Part shown: positions 1 through 9,445 of the stretch, in pieces
How the letters are laid out: the number at the start of each line of letters is the position of its first letter
Numbering within the stretch: the first letter of the stretch is position 1
Origin: JABDOU01 sp041567895
Lineage (GTDB): Bacteria; Actinomycetota; Acidimicrobiia; Spongiisociales; SHLN01
Assembly (NCBI GenBank): GCA_041567895.1
Contig: JBFGAX010000025.1
Coordinates: 1-36,741, forward strand
Direction: 5' to 3'
DNA: 36,741 nt
The notes under the pieces: model-generated
Seen by the model: only the letters and a program-made list of their open reading frames with translations
What the model was told of the DNA's origin: nothing
The model's database searches: none
Made by a program: the position numbers and the translations under genes

Positions 1-1
1 A

Positions 2-3000
2 ACCATCACATCCGGCACCACCAACACCACCATCGACGCCGGCATGTACACCACCGCCACCATCGGCGACTTCACCTTCGAGGACGCGAATGGAAACGGA
101 ATCTTCGACGGAACCGACACTGCACTCCCGGGTGTCACGGTTGAATTGTTGGACGCCACCGCCACCACCGTCATAGACACCACCTCCACCGACGGATCCG
201 GCCTCTACGGCTTCACCACCAACCCCGGGTCCTACACCGTCAGGTTCACCCCACCCGCCGGAATGACCATGGCTACGAGCAATGACGTTGCCGTCACCGT
301 CACCTCCGCAGAAACCAACGACACCATCGACGCCGGCATGTTCACCCCCGCCACCATCGGCGACTTCACTTTTGAAGACTTCAACGGAAATGGAATCTTC
401 GACGGCGCCGACGGTCCGATGTCGGGTGCGACCATTGAACTGCTGGACGCCGCAGGCACCACCGTCCTCGATTCTGCGCTTTCGGATGCTTCCGGCAGCT
501 ACTCGTTCACAGTCAATCCTGGCTCCTACACGATCAGGTTCACCCCACCAGTCGGCATGACATTGAGTACGCCAAACGACATATCGGTCACGGTCACTTC
601 CGCCAATTTCAATGACACCATCGACGCCGGGATGTTCGCGGTTGCCACCATCTCTCTCACCAAATCAGGTCCGGTCACGGCGAACGTCGGCGACACCATC
701 ACCTATACGTACATCGTTGGCCACGGACCTGCTTCTTCAGGCTCCGACATCAGCGACGTGTCAGTTGTCGACGCGGATCTCAACGTGACCGGGATGACCC
801 TGATCAGTGGAGACGCCAACGGCAACGGCAATCTCGAAGCCGCTGAAATCTGGACGTACGAGGCCGTTCGTACCATTGTGCCCGGCGATCCGGATCCCCT
901 TGACACCGTGGCAACCGCATCAGGTACCGACCTGACCTCGACGGCTATCTCTGACACCGACTCGCATCCCGTCGATATCGCGTATGCGCCGGTTATCGAT
1001 CTCCAGAAATCCGGACCCGCTACCGCCACTGTTGGCGAAACCATCACATACACCTACACGGTTGCGCACGATCCGAGTTCGGACGGTTCGAACATCACCA
1101 ACGTCGTCGTTGCGGACGCCGATCCTGATGTGTCGAGCATCGTCCTGATCGGCGGGGACGCTAACGCCAACGACATCCTCGAGTCGACAGAAACCTGGTC
1201 CTTCGAGGCGACCTACACCGTCACCTTCGACGATCCGGATCCAGTCGACACGGCCGCCTCCGTTATTGGCCAGGACCCCGAACTCGACACGCTCTCCGAC
1301 ACAGATGGTCACCCGGTTGACATCGACTATGCGCCGACGATCGATATCCAGAAGAGCGGACCGGCTTCGGCCACGGTAGGAGAAACGATCACATACACCT
1401 ATACCGTCACCCACGACCCCAGCTCGGATGGATCGAGCATCGGCAGCATTGTCGTGACGGACGCCGATCCCGACGTTTCTGCCATCTCACTCACCGGTGG
1501 CGACACGAACGGCAACGGGATATTGGAAGGAACAGAGACGTGGACATTCGAAGCCAGCTACACCGTCACGGTCGACGATGCTGACCCGTTGAACACCGCC
1601 GGAACGGTTAGCGGCCTCGATGCAGAGTCCGATCCGGTTTCCGATATCGACGACCATCCGGTCGATATCGATTTCGCACCGGCGCTGGACATCGTCACCG
1701 ACGGCCCGTCTGTGGCACACGTCAACGACACGATCACGTATACCTATGCCGTGACGAACGACCCGGGAGCCGGAGATGGCTCACCGATCGGTACGGTTGG
1801 CGTTGTCGACGACCAGGCCGGCCCGGCCACCTACGTTTCGGGAGATACAAACTCCAATGGTTTACTCGAGATCGGCGAGACATGGATATATGAGGCGACG
1901 TACACGGTTGAAGCAACCGATCCGGATCCTCTCGCCAATGCAGGCACGGCAAACGGGGTCGATCTCGATGGCGATTCGATCGAGGACATCGGTCCGCACA
2001 CAGTCGACATTCTCAATCCCGCCATCAGCATCGCAATAACACCACCGAGCCAGCAGGCCGTGACGGGCGGAACAGCCAGCTTCTCGATCACGGTCACGAA
2101 CGACGGAGATACACAACTCGACAGCGTCACCGTTAACTCACCGAACTCGCCTTCGTGCAACAACGCCATGGGAACCCTTTTGCCGAGCGAATCTGTTACC
2201 TACACATGTGACCAGACCATCACCGCCGATGTGACGAACACCGCGACGGCTACCGGGGAAGACCCGACTGGTTTGATCGTCTCCGACAACGCCTCTTCAG
2301 ACGTCGACCATATCGGGCCCTCGATCGGAGTCGCCGAGTCCATCAGCGGCAACGTCATCAACAACGGAGACGGCACCTACACCCTCACCTACCAGATTGA
2401 AACGACGAACAGCGGTGATGTCGACCTGAACGGAGTCAACCTCCTTCAGGATCTCACGAGCACATTCGTCGGAGTTTCCGGGTTCACCGTCGACAGCGTC
2501 TCGAGTGCTGACCTGACCGTCAACCCCTCCTTCGATGGCTCGACCGACATGTCCGTGCTCGACGGCTCGGACGTACTCGTCCCGTCGGCGACCGGCACCG
2601 TATTCGTTACGGTGACCGTGGCACCGGGCACCGCGTTCGGACCCCACCTCGACCAGGTCACCGCAACCGCAGTTCCACCGGTTGGACCAGACGTCACGGA
2701 TCTTTCCGACAGCGGTACCAACCCTGACCCGGCGGACACCAATCCGGGAGCTCCAGGGGACACCGGCGGCTCCGACGACCCGACCCCGGTCACGTTTGGA
2801 GAGAACCCGATGATCGGCCTTGCCGAAGACGTCGCAGCCGTTACGGACAACGGAAACGGGAGCTACACCGTCACGTATCTACTCACGGTCGAGATTCACG
2901 GCGACGTGGACCTGGCGACAATCCAGATCACCAACGACCTTGCAACCACTTTCTCGGCTGCCGAATCGTTCTTTGTATCGGATATCCGCAGCACAGACCT

Positions 3001-4105
3001 GACGGTCAACCCGGGCTTCAACGGTGCGGGGCAAACAAGCCTCCTCGACGGAACAGACTCCATGGCAGTGGGAACCACGGGTACTGTCGAGATCGATGTC
3101 GTTGTCACGCCCGGAGCGAATCCAGGACCCTACGACAATCAGGCGACAACGATCGGCACGTCGCCATCGGGTATCGACGTCAACGACACGTCGCATGCGG
3201 GTACCGATACCGACCCGGACAACGACGGCGATCCGACCAACAACTCAACCCCGACTTCCGTCATCTTCGAAGCGTCGACCATCACCGGCACGGTCTGGAT
3301 GGACACCAACGGCGATGCCACCATTGGTGCGGGCGAAGAAATCATCGATGGGGTGAGGGTCGTACTCACCTGCGGCGGACCCGACGGCGTTGTCGGAACT
3401 CCAGATGACACGCAATTACAGGAGGATCTCACCTCCGGGACTTACACATTTGTAGGAATCTTCTCCGGCAACTGCGCAGTGACCGTCGACACATCGACGC
3501 TCCCACCTGGCCTGAACGCCACCTTCGATCCTGATGGTGGGAATGATTCCACCACCGACGTCACGATCATCCCCGGCCAACCTGTCACCGCCAACTTCGG
3601 GTACGGAGGTGCGTTCGATCTAGAACTCGTCAAATGGCTGTCCAATGGTCCGGTAGACGATCAGGCCACCTGGGGGCTCAACGTGACCAACATTGGCCCG
3701 GCAGGGTCGCCCGCGTTCGAGATCATTGACACGCTCCCTGCCTCGCTGAGCCTGGTCAAGGCGACGGGACCTGGTGTGGCGTGCACCGGTTCCGGGCAGA
3801 TCGTGACGTGTACGCACGACGGGCTTGCCGCCGGAGCTTCGGTGAACGTGGAGATCACAACGCTGATCACCAACTTGGATTTCGCAGTCATCGAGAACTC
3901 GGCACTGGTTGCATCGCTGGGGGTGACGGTCGAACCGCAGACCAACAACAATCGCGGACTCGCCAGCCTCAACTTCGCTGCACTTCCCAATACGGGCGCC
4001 GCCACCGATCTGGTGCTGCCGATAGCTCTCGTGCTCCTGGGAACCGGGATTTCCATGCTGCTCGTCGTCCGCCGGAAAGAAGACGAGGACGTGGAGGCCG
4101 GATAG
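2..4105 (+). CDS. Sortase-anchored multi-domain surface protein, 5' end missing
   Basis: The reading frame is open to the left edge, so the start lies outside the window; the first visible ATG (44) sits inside a repeat and is not the true start. Visible order: the end of one SdrD/Cna-B-like domain, two full copies (98-residue period, IGDFTFED motif), four DUF7507-like domains (from 650, 995, 1340 and 1685) with KSGP and ITYTY motifs, a DUF11-like domain (about 2024), two longer related domains (2324 and 2813), a final SdrD-B-like domain (about 3280-3600) and a DUF11-like domain. The C-terminus is a cell-wall sorting signal: LPNTG at 3983-3997, a hydrophobic stretch, then a short tail starting RRKEDED. 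The family role is a wall-linked stalk or adhesin; the ligand is unknown. Aspartate-rich NGNG/DANGNG loops suggest calcium binding (inference). No sortase gene is visible nearby. Confidence 0.9.
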   Translation, partial: TITSGTTNTTIDAGMYTTATIGDFTFEDANGNGIFDGTDTALPGVTVELLDATATTVIDTTSTDGSGLYGFTTNPGSYTVRFTPPAGMTMATSNDVAVTVTSAETNDTIDAGMFTPATIGDFTFEDFNGNGIFDGADGPMSGATIELLDAAGTTVLDSALSDASGSYSFTVNPGSYTIRFTPPVGMTLSTPNDISVTVTSANFNDTIDAGMFAVATISLTKSGPVTANVGDTITYTYIVGHGPASSGSDISDVSVVDADLNVTGMTLISGDANGNGNLEAAEIWTYEAVRTIVPGDPDPLDTVATASGTDLTSTAISDTDSHPVDIAYAPVIDLQKSGPATATVGETITYTYTVAHDPSSDGSNITNVVVADADPDVSSIVLIGGDANANDILESTETWSFEATYTVTFDDPDPVDTAASVIGQDPELDTLSDTDGHPVDIDYAPTIDIQKSGPASATVGETITYTYTVTHDPSSDGSSIGSIVVTDADPDVSAISLTGGDTNGNGILEGTETWTFEASYTVTVDDADPLNTAGTVSGLDAESDPVSDIDDHPVDIDFAPALDIVTDGPSVAHVNDTITYTYAVTNDPGAGDGSPIGTVGVVDDQAGPATYVSGDTNSNGLLEIGETWIYEATYTVEATDPDPLANAGTANGVDLDGDSIEDIGPHTVDILNPAISIAITPPSQQAVTGGTASFSITVTNDGDTQLDSVTVNSPNSPSCNNAMGTLLPSESVTYTCDQTITADVTNTATATGEDPTGLIVSDNASSDVDHIGPSIGVAESISGNVINNGDGTYTLTYQIETTNSGDVDLNGVNLLQDLTSTFVGVSGFTVDSVSSADLTVNPSFDGSTDMSVLDGSDVLVPSATGTVFVTVTVAPGTAFGPHLDQVTATAVPPVGPDVTDLSDSGTNPDPADTNPGAPGDTGGSDDPTPVTFGENPMIGLAEDVAAVTDNGNGSYTVTYLLTVEIHGDVDLATIQITNDLATTFSAAESFFVSDIRSTDLTVNPGFNGAGQTSLLDGTDSMAVGTTGTVEIDVVVTPGANPGPYDNQATTIGTSPSGIDVNDTSHAGTDTDPDNDGDPTNNSTPTSVIFEASTITGTVWMDTNGDATIGAGEEIIDGVRVVLTCGGPDGVVGTPDDTQLQEDLTSGTYTFVGIFSGNCAVTVDTSTLPPGLNATFDPDGGNDSTTDVTIIPGQPVTANFGYGGAFDLELVKWLSNGPVDDQATWGLNVTNIGPAGSPAFEIIDTLPASLSLVKATGPGVACTGSGQIVTCTHDGLAAGASVNVEITTLITNLDFAVIENSALVASLGVTVEPQTNNNRGLASLNFAALPNTGAATDLVLPIALVLLGTGISMLLVVRRKEDEDVEAG
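56..643 (+). repeat. Two tandem 294-bp SdrD-B-like coding repeats
   Basis: Two copies start at 56 and 350, exactly 294 bp (98 codons) apart, each opening with Ala-Thr-Ile-Gly-Asp-Phe-Thr-Phe-Glu-Asp. The tail of a further copy lies at 2-55, so the array continues to the left of the window. Similarity is visible at the DNA level, which fits recent duplication. Confidence 0.8.
650..2023 (+). repeat. Four tandem DUF7507-like coding repeats, about 345 bp each
   Basis: Copies start at 650, 995, 1340 and 1685, each exactly 345 bp (115 codons) apart; the fourth is 339 bp. Each begins with a hydrophobic strand, then K-S-G-P (T-D-G-P in the fourth), then a conserved D/E-T-I-T-Y-T-Y strand, and closes with a D-H/S-H-P-V-D-I type strand. 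The second and third copies are the most alike. Confidence 0.8.
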
Positions 4106-4605
4106 CCACCTCGATGATGTGGACGTTGGCTGCGATTGCGGTTTCCATGGCGGTTTCTGAGGGAAGCAATCAAAATGCTCGATACAAACTCATCGTTGGC
4201 ATGCGGTTGCATGAACAACCACCACCATCCAGCTAACGCTCGAGAACTGCCGGGAGTTCCTGGTTCAGCGTGAATTCTCCGTGACTTCGAAGAGTTCGCG
4301 CATCGCCGCCAGGTGACGCCGCGACGATGGCGAACGGTCAAATGAAGCGCTCCCTCGCCAGGCATTCCTGAGCCACCTGATGATTCGCCTCGTTTACCTA
4401 CTCCGGCGAACGGGTACAACCTCTCAATCAGTGGAAGAACTGATAATCTTGTGCCAAATCTGATATAGATGCACTAAGATTTCTTCTACATTTAAGACTA
4501 ATGTATGCCGACATTCCGTCAGGATCGGCAAAACCGAGCTACACAAGATCAACAGAACCTCGAACACAGATTCAAGGACGAGGGAACGAGAAGGAGAAAA
4601 CAACC
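4106..4605. other. Intergenic region and dnaK leader
   Basis: About 500 bp lie between the surface protein and dnaK. I see no credible gene in 4106-4420 and no clear terminator. The last 180 bp hold an 18-bp palindrome (4427-4444), the 27-bp inverted repeat shared with clpB (4456-4482), and a purine-rich leader ending in AAGGAG at 4591-4596, nine bases before the dnaK ATG. An in-frame upstream ATG at 4501 would add 35 residues unlike any DnaK N-terminus and is rejected as the start. Confidence 0.6.
4456..4482. promoter_or_regulatory. Candidate HspR operator at dnaK (AAATCT-N15-AGATTT)
   Basis: Perfect 6-bp inverted arms, AAATCT and AGATTT, are separated by 15 bp in AT-rich DNA upstream of dnaK. 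The same arms with the same 15-bp spacing occur upstream of clpB at 30428-30454, and both right halves read CTAAGATTT. DnaK and ClpB operons are the classical HspR targets and hspR is the last gene of this operon, so autoregulation through this site is likely (inference). TATAGA (4464-4469) inside the repeat could be the -10, which would let a repressor block RNA polymerase. Confidence 0.6.
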
Positions 4606-6441
4606 ATGGGACGTGCCGTAGGAATCGACCTCGGAACCACCAACAGCGTCATCGCCACAATGGACGGCGGCGACGCATCCGTGATAGCCAATGCCGAGGG
4701 TGCTCGCACGACTCCGTCGGTCGTGGCGTTCTCCAAGGGAGGAGAGGTCCTCGTCGGAGAGATCGCCAAGCGTCAGGCCATCACCAACCCCGGAAGAACC
4801 ATACGCTCGGTGAAGCGCCATATGGGAACCGATTGGAAGATTGACATCGATGGCAAGGACTACTCAGCCCAGGAAATCTCTGCCCGCATTCTCATGAAAC
4901 TCAAAGCCGATGCCGAGGCATATCTAGGACAACCGGTTACGGAAGCCGTTATCACCGTGCCGGCCTATTTCGGAGATGCCCAGCGTCAGGCGACGAAAGA
5001 GGCCGGCCAGATTGCCGGGCTCGAAGTGCTGCGCATAATCAACGAGCCAACGGCGGCAGCGCTCGCATACGGCCTGGACAAAGAAGCAAGCGATCAGACG
5101 ATCCTCGTCTACGACCTCGGTGGAGGTACGTTCGACGTGTCCGTTCTCGAAATCGGCGACGGCGTGTTTGAGGTCAAATCGACGAGCGGCGACACCAACC
5201 TCGGAGGTGACGATTGGGATCAGGCGATCATCGATTGGCTCGTCAAGGAGTTCAAAAACGAGAACGGTGTGGACCTATCCGCCGATCCGATGGCCGAGCA
5301 GCGGCTAAAAGAAGCTGCCGAAAAAGCCAAAATCGAACTCTCGTCTCGGACTGAAACCGAAATCAACCTGCCCTTCATCACCGCGAGCGACGCTGGTCCC
5401 CTCCATCTGCTCAAGACGCTGACGCGGACTGAGTTCCAGAAGATGACCGATCATCTGGTTGAGCGCACGCGCAAGCCTTTCGAATCCGCCATCAAGGACG
5501 CAGGCATCAAGGTCTCAGACATTGATCACGTGATCCTCGTGGGTGGTTCCATCCGCATGCCTGCGATCCAGGAACTCGTCAAGGAACTCACCGGCAAGGA
5601 GCCTCACAAGGGCATCAATCCAGACGAGGCCGTCGCCGACGGCGCGGCGTTGCAGGCCGGTGTGCTCAAAGGCGATGTCAAAGACATCTTGCTGCTCGAC
5701 GTGACGCCATTGAGCCTCAGCATCGAAACAATGGGTGGCGTGGCAACCCAGATGATCGAACGCAATACCACGATTCCGGCGAGGAAGGCCCAGATTTTCT
5801 CAACGGCTGCCGACAATCAGCCAGAGGTAGAGATCAACGTACTTCAGGGCGAGCGGGAAATGGCCTCCGGCAACAAGAGCCTTGGCAACTTCCGGCTCAC
5901 CGATTTGCCACCTGCCCCACGAGGAATGCCGCAGATCGAGGTGACATTCGACATCGACGCAAACGGCATTCTGTCGGTGTCGGCCAAGGATCTCGGAACC
6001 GGAAAGAGTCAGGCGATGACCATTACCGGGGGCACTGCGCTGAGCCAGGACGAAATCGATCGCATGATCAGCGATGCCGAGGCGTATGCGGCCGAAGACG
6101 CCGAGCGTAAGGCGAAGGTGGAGGCCCGCAACAATGCCGACAACATTGCATACCAAACCGAGAAGTTTCTCAAAGAGAATGAGGAATCGGTCACCGATGA
6201 AGAGCGTGATGCCATCAACGTTCCCCTCACGGAGCTGAAGGCGCTACTCGGCGATGAGAACGCTGACGCCGACGATCTCAAGAAAAAGGCTGACGCGGTA
6301 CTCGAAGCCTCGCAGGCAGTCGGGACGCGAATCTATTCAGAAGCGGCCGCTGCAGCAGACTCGGACGCCGCATCAACCGACTCCGATGACGACAACGACG
6401 ACAACGTCGTCGATGCGGAAATTATCGACGAGGACGAATGA
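4606..6441 (+). CDS. dnaK: Chaperone DnaK (Hsp70)
   Basis: ATP-dependent Hsp70 chaperone of the cytosol, 611 residues, normal length. The start is the ATG at 4606, preceded by AAGGAG, giving the typical actinobacterial N-terminus with phosphate-loop motif DLGTTNS (residues 8-14). The second phosphate motif VYDLGGGTFDV is at about 168-178 and the adenosine motif VGGS at about 312-315. The substrate-binding domain follows, and the protein ends in an acidic, disordered tail finishing EIIDEDE. It heads a four-gene operon: its TGA overlaps the grpE start region, and grpE, dnaJ and hspR follow with at most 2 bp between genes. Its cofactors DnaJ (ATPase stimulation) and GrpE (nucleotide exchange) are therefore co-expressed. 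Confidence 0.98.
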   Translation: MGRAVGIDLGTTNSVIATMDGGDASVIANAEGARTTPSVVAFSKGGEVLVGEIAKRQAITNPGRTIRSVKRHMGTDWKIDIDGKDYSAQEISARILMKLKADAEAYLGQPVTEAVITVPAYFGDAQRQATKEAGQIAGLEVLRIINEPTAAALAYGLDKEASDQTILVYDLGGGTFDVSVLEIGDGVFEVKSTSGDTNLGGDDWDQAIIDWLVKEFKNENGVDLSADPMAEQRLKEAAEKAKIELSSRTETEINLPFITASDAGPLHLLKTLTRTEFQKMTDHLVERTRKPFESAIKDAGIKVSDIDHVILVGGSIRMPAIQELVKELTGKEPHKGINPDEAVADGAALQAGVLKGDVKDILLLDVTPLSLSIETMGGVATQMIERNTTIPARKAQIFSTAADNQPEVEINVLQGEREMASGNKSLGNFRLTDLPPAPRGMPQIEVTFDIDANGILSVSAKDLGTGKSQAMTITGGTALSQDEIDRMISDAEAYAAEDAERKAKVEARNNADNIAYQTEKFLKENEESVTDEERDAINVPLTELKALLGDENADADDLKKKADAVLEASQAVGTRIYSEAAAAADSDAASTDSDDDNDDNVVDAEIIDEDE

Positions 6442-7046
6442 TGGCCGATCGCCCACCATCGGAGAACGCCGCTCATACGGCTGACGAGGGTGCGCTCGAG
6501 CCTGAGGTTCTCGAAGTGGTCGAGCTGGAACCGGAAGATCTCGGGCTCGAACTTCCCGACGACCCCGAGGCGGCGATTTCGATGCTTGTCGACGAGGTAG
6601 AAGCTCTCCGGCAGGAGCGCGACAGCTACCTCGCCGACCTCCAGCGCGTCGCAGCCGACTACGACAACTTCCGCAAGCGTATCCAACGTGACAAAACCGA
6701 GCTCATCGCCCAGGCGACCAGGCGCGTGGTCGAATCGATGCTGCCGACACTGGATGCTTTTGATGCGGCGGCAACTCATCAGCCACAGACCGAGGGTGAA
6801 GAACAGCTCCTCGCCGGGCTGCTGAGCACCAAACAGCAGCTGATGGAGGTGCTCTCACGCGAAGGTCTCGAATCGGTGGACGCGGTCGGCGAGGCCTTCG
6901 ATCCGAATTTGCATGAGGCAATCTCGGTTGCCGGCGAGGGTGACCACCAGATCGTCGATTCGGAGATCCGCAAGGGTTACAAGTTGGGCGATCGAGTCTT
7001 ACGACCGGCGCTCGTTGCCCTGAGCGCCGAAGTGTCCCGGGAGTAA
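6438..7046 (+). CDS. grpE: Nucleotide exchange factor GrpE
   Basis: GrpE releases ADP from DnaK. The protein has an acidic, variable N-terminus, a long helical segment with the family signature around ADYDNFRKR, and a C-terminal beta domain with AFDPNLHEAI and GYKLGDRVLRPA. Length is 202 residues. The start is ambiguous: ATG codons at 6438 and 6441 are adjacent, overlapping the dnaK stop by 4 and 1 bp. GAGGA (6430-6434) is better spaced for 6441, so a 201-residue product is equally possible. The overlap implies translational coupling to dnaK. Confidence 0.96.
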   Translation: MMADRPPSENAAHTADEGALEPEVLEVVELEPEDLGLELPDDPEAAISMLVDEVEALRQERDSYLADLQRVAADYDNFRKRIQRDKTELIAQATRRVVESMLPTLDAFDAAATHQPQTEGEEQLLAGLLSTKQQLMEVLSREGLESVDAVGEAFDPNLHEAISVAGEGDHQIVDSEIRKGYKLGDRVLRPALVALSAEVSRE

Positions 7047-7048
7047 CG

Positions 7049-8182
7049 ATGGAGCGCGAATGGCTCGAGACGGATTATTACAAGATCCTCGGTGTGCCAA
7101 AGTCTGCGACGCAGAAGGAGATCAAGAAGGCTTACCGAAAGCTCGCTCAGGAACAACATCCTGACTCCAACCCCGGCGATGCCAGCGCCGAGGACCGATT
7201 CAAGGACCTTTCAGCCGCGTACGCCGTGCTGTCCGACCAGGAAAAGCGCAAGGAATACGACGAAGCACGAGAGATGTTCCGGACCGGTGGATTTGCGCAG
7301 GGAGGTGGCGGATTTGGTCAGGGTCAGGGATTCGGCGGAAGAGGACAGTCGTTTCGAGTCGAAGACCTCAATGACATCTTCTCAGGGTTCGGCGACTCCT
7401 TCGGAGGTAGGACCACGACCACCAGAGTCCGGCGCACCGGCGAACCGGGGGCCGACGTCTATGCAGATCTGAACCTCGCATTCAACGAAGCGATCGAAGG
7501 AACGACAGCAACCCTCGGTGTCGACGGGGACTTCTCGTGCCGCAGATGCGACGGAAGTGGAGCTGAGCCGGGCAGCAGAGTCACGACCTGTCCAATCTGT
7601 GGAGGTTCGGGAGTGCAGGCGGTCAGTCAGGGTGTGTTCGCCATGACCCGTCCCTGTGATCACTGTCGGGGCACGGGTCGGCAGGTGGAGCACAGTTGTA
7701 CGACGTGCGGGGGACGCGGAACCGAGCGCAGAAACAGACAAATCAAGGTGCGAATACCCGCCGGAATAAAAGATCGGGCCACCGTCAAGATTCCGGGCAA
7801 GGGATCGCCTGGTCGACTCGGGGGACCGCCGGGAGATCTCATCGTTCGTGTGCACGTAGGTAAACATCCCGTCTTCTCCCGCAAGGGCGACAACCTGACA
7901 ATCACGGTTCCGGTCACGTTTGGAGAAGCGGTTCGGGGTGCCGAGATCACGGTTCCAACCATCGGAGGCTCGGTGAAGCTCAAGGTGCCGCCTGGAACGG
8001 ACTCGGGTAGAACATTCCGCATCAAAGGCAAAGGTGTGCCGAAGAAGAAGGGCGGTCGCGGAGACCTCCTCGCAACCATACAGGTTCACGTGCCGAACGA
8101 TCTATCCGAAGAGGGCAAGGCATTGCTCGACGACCTCAGCGAGTTCGACCCCGCCAATGTTCGGGCCCACCTGGGAGTGTGA
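7049..8182 (+). CDS. dnaJ: Chaperone DnaJ (Hsp40, class I)
   Basis: Co-chaperone that delivers substrates to DnaK and stimulates its ATPase. The 377-residue protein has a J domain (about 9-72) with the essential HPD at 37-39, a Gly/Phe-rich linker (about 79-120), and a zinc-binding region with four CxxCxGxG repeats (cysteine pairs 164/167, 181/184, 203/206, 217/220). C-terminal substrate-binding beta domains follow, so it is class I. The start ATG at 7049 lies 2 bp after the grpE stop with GGGAG at 7039-7043. Confidence 0.97.
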   Translation: MEREWLETDYYKILGVPKSATQKEIKKAYRKLAQEQHPDSNPGDASAEDRFKDLSAAYAVLSDQEKRKEYDEAREMFRTGGFAQGGGGFGQGQGFGGRGQSFRVEDLNDIFSGFGDSFGGRTTTTRVRRTGEPGADVYADLNLAFNEAIEGTTATLGVDGDFSCRRCDGSGAEPGSRVTTCPICGGSGVQAVSQGVFAMTRPCDHCRGTGRQVEHSCTTCGGRGTERRNRQIKVRIPAGIKDRATVKIPGKGSPGRLGGPPGDLIVRVHVGKHPVFSRKGDNLTITVPVTFGEAVRGAEITVPTIGGSVKLKVPPGTDSGRTFRIKGKGVPKKKGGRGDLLATIQVHVPNDLSEEGKALLDDLSEFDPANVRAHLGV

Positions 8183-8184
8183 CT

Positions 8185-8550
8185 ATGAGCAATGAGGCCG
8201 TGTACATCATCTCGGTTGCCGCTGAGCTAGCCGGCATCCATCCACAAACGTTGCGGATCTACGAGCGCAAAGGTCTCATCGAGCCCTACCGGACCCCTGG
8301 CGGCACCCGCCGGTATTCGGAGCGCGACATCAAACGGCTACGCGCGATTCAGGAGCTCACGGCTGTCGGCGTCAATCTCGAAGGTGTGCGGCGAATCATG
8401 GAACTGGAGAAGGCGGTCGATCAGCTGCAGGGCAACCTCGACGCCGTCAAATCCGAGCTCGCTCAGGTCCGCTCAGAAACCGAGGACCGGTTACGAACCC
8501 TGCTCCCCGACATCGTCCGCCCGCAACTGAGCGACCTGCTTGACGAGTAG
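8185..8550 (+). CDS. hspR: HspR-type MerR-family heat-shock repressor
   Basis: MerR-family regulator of 121 residues with an N-terminal winged helix (LAGIHPQTLRIYERKGLI, then TPGGTRRYSERDI) and a coiled-coil dimerisation segment (about 70-105), the standard HspR arrangement. In characterised actinobacteria HspR represses dnaK and clpB operons and uses DnaK as co-repressor. I chose ATG 8185 because GGGAG (8173-8177) is ideally spaced; the GTG at 8179, overlapping the dnaJ stop by 4 bp, would add two residues. It is the last gene of the dnaK operon, so it is expected to repress itself. No classical HAIR repeat is seen upstream of dnaK; the AAATCT-N15-AGATTT element there is the likely alternative site. 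Confidence 0.95.
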   Translation: MSNEAVYIISVAAELAGIHPQTLRIYERKGLIEPYRTPGGTRRYSERDIKRLRAIQELTAVGVNLEGVRRIMELEKAVDQLQGNLDAVKSELAQVRSETEDRLRTLLPDIVRPQLSDLLDE

Positions 8551-8609
8551 GGACACAGAGGTTCGCGAGGGGTCGAATAGGGTTCCGTCATCACCGAGAC
8601 GGAGGTTCC

Positions 8610-9392
8610 GTGGAGATTTCCGGCAAAGTCGCTTTCGTAACCGCGGCCGGCAACGGAATCGGCGAGGCAATCAGTCGATCCCTGGCCGAAAAGGGAGCCA
8701 GGGTCGCGGTCGCGGACCTGGATGCGGACGCCGCCCATCGGGTCGCGGATGAGATCGGAGGCCAGGCTCTGACCGTGGACGTGGCTGCGCGGCCGGCGCT
8801 GGTTTCGGCCCTCGATACGACAACCGAACTGCTGGGACCAATCGACATCCTGGTCAACAACGCAGGCGTTGCGATCGGCGGAGGCGTCGAAGTTTCTGAC
8901 GGCGACTGGGATCGTGCCTGGCAGATCAACTTCATGTCACAGGTCACGGCCACCAGACACGTGCTTCCGTCGATGATCACCCGAGGAGGGGGGTACCTCG
9001 TCCATACGGCTTCGGCCGCAGGCCTCTTGACGAATCTGGGAGCGGCACCGTATGCCGTGACCAAACACGCCGTGGTGGCGCTTGCAGAATGGTTGTCAAT
9101 CACTCACGCACATCAAGGAATCAAGGTTTCGTGCCTCTGCCCACAGTTCGTCTCAACGAATATGCTCACCGAATTCCTGGACTTTCCGGGCGGACGTCAA
9201 CTCGTCGGTGACTCAGCCATTACTCCCACCGAGGTCGGCCGAGCGGTCGTAGATGGAATCGGGGAAGAGTCCTTTCTCATCTTGCCCCATCCGGAGGTGG
9301 CTGAATACTTCCGTCGCAAGGGCGACGACTATGAGCGGTGGCTTTCCGGTATGAGAAAACTGCAGGCGATGATGGACGGTGCCGCCGATTAG
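8610..9392 (+). CDS. Short-chain dehydrogenase/reductase (SDR family)
   Basis: NAD(P)-dependent oxidoreductase of the classical SDR type, 260 residues. The Rossmann cofactor motif reads TAAGNGIG (11-18; the usual TGxxxGIG has its first Gly replaced by Ala), with NNAG at about 83-86, catalytic Ser near 135, and YAVTK with Tyr148 and Lys152. An acidic residue after beta-2 (VADLDAD) favours NAD(H), as an inference. It starts at GTG 8610 behind a strong GGAGG (8601-8605). It follows hspR by 59 bp on the same strand and may be read through from the heat-shock operon. The substrate cannot be told from sequence. Confidence 0.9.
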   Translation: MEISGKVAFVTAAGNGIGEAISRSLAEKGARVAVADLDADAAHRVADEIGGQALTVDVAARPALVSALDTTTELLGPIDILVNNAGVAIGGGVEVSDGDWDRAWQINFMSQVTATRHVLPSMITRGGGYLVHTASAAGLLTNLGAAPYAVTKHAVVALAEWLSITHAHQGIKVSCLCPQFVSTNMLTEFLDFPGGRQLVGDSAITPTEVGRAVVDGIGEESFLILPHPEVAEYFRRKGDDYERWLSGMRKLQAMMDGAAD

Positions 9393-9445
9393 GAAGAGAC
9401 AAACGGACGCCGGCTCTATGGTGGGCGCCAACCAAGGGAGAACAA

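Noticed and set aside
4501..4605. In-frame upstream ATG extending DnaK by 35 residues
   Set aside because: The extension is unlike DnaK N-termini, and AAGGAG is well placed for ATG 4606.
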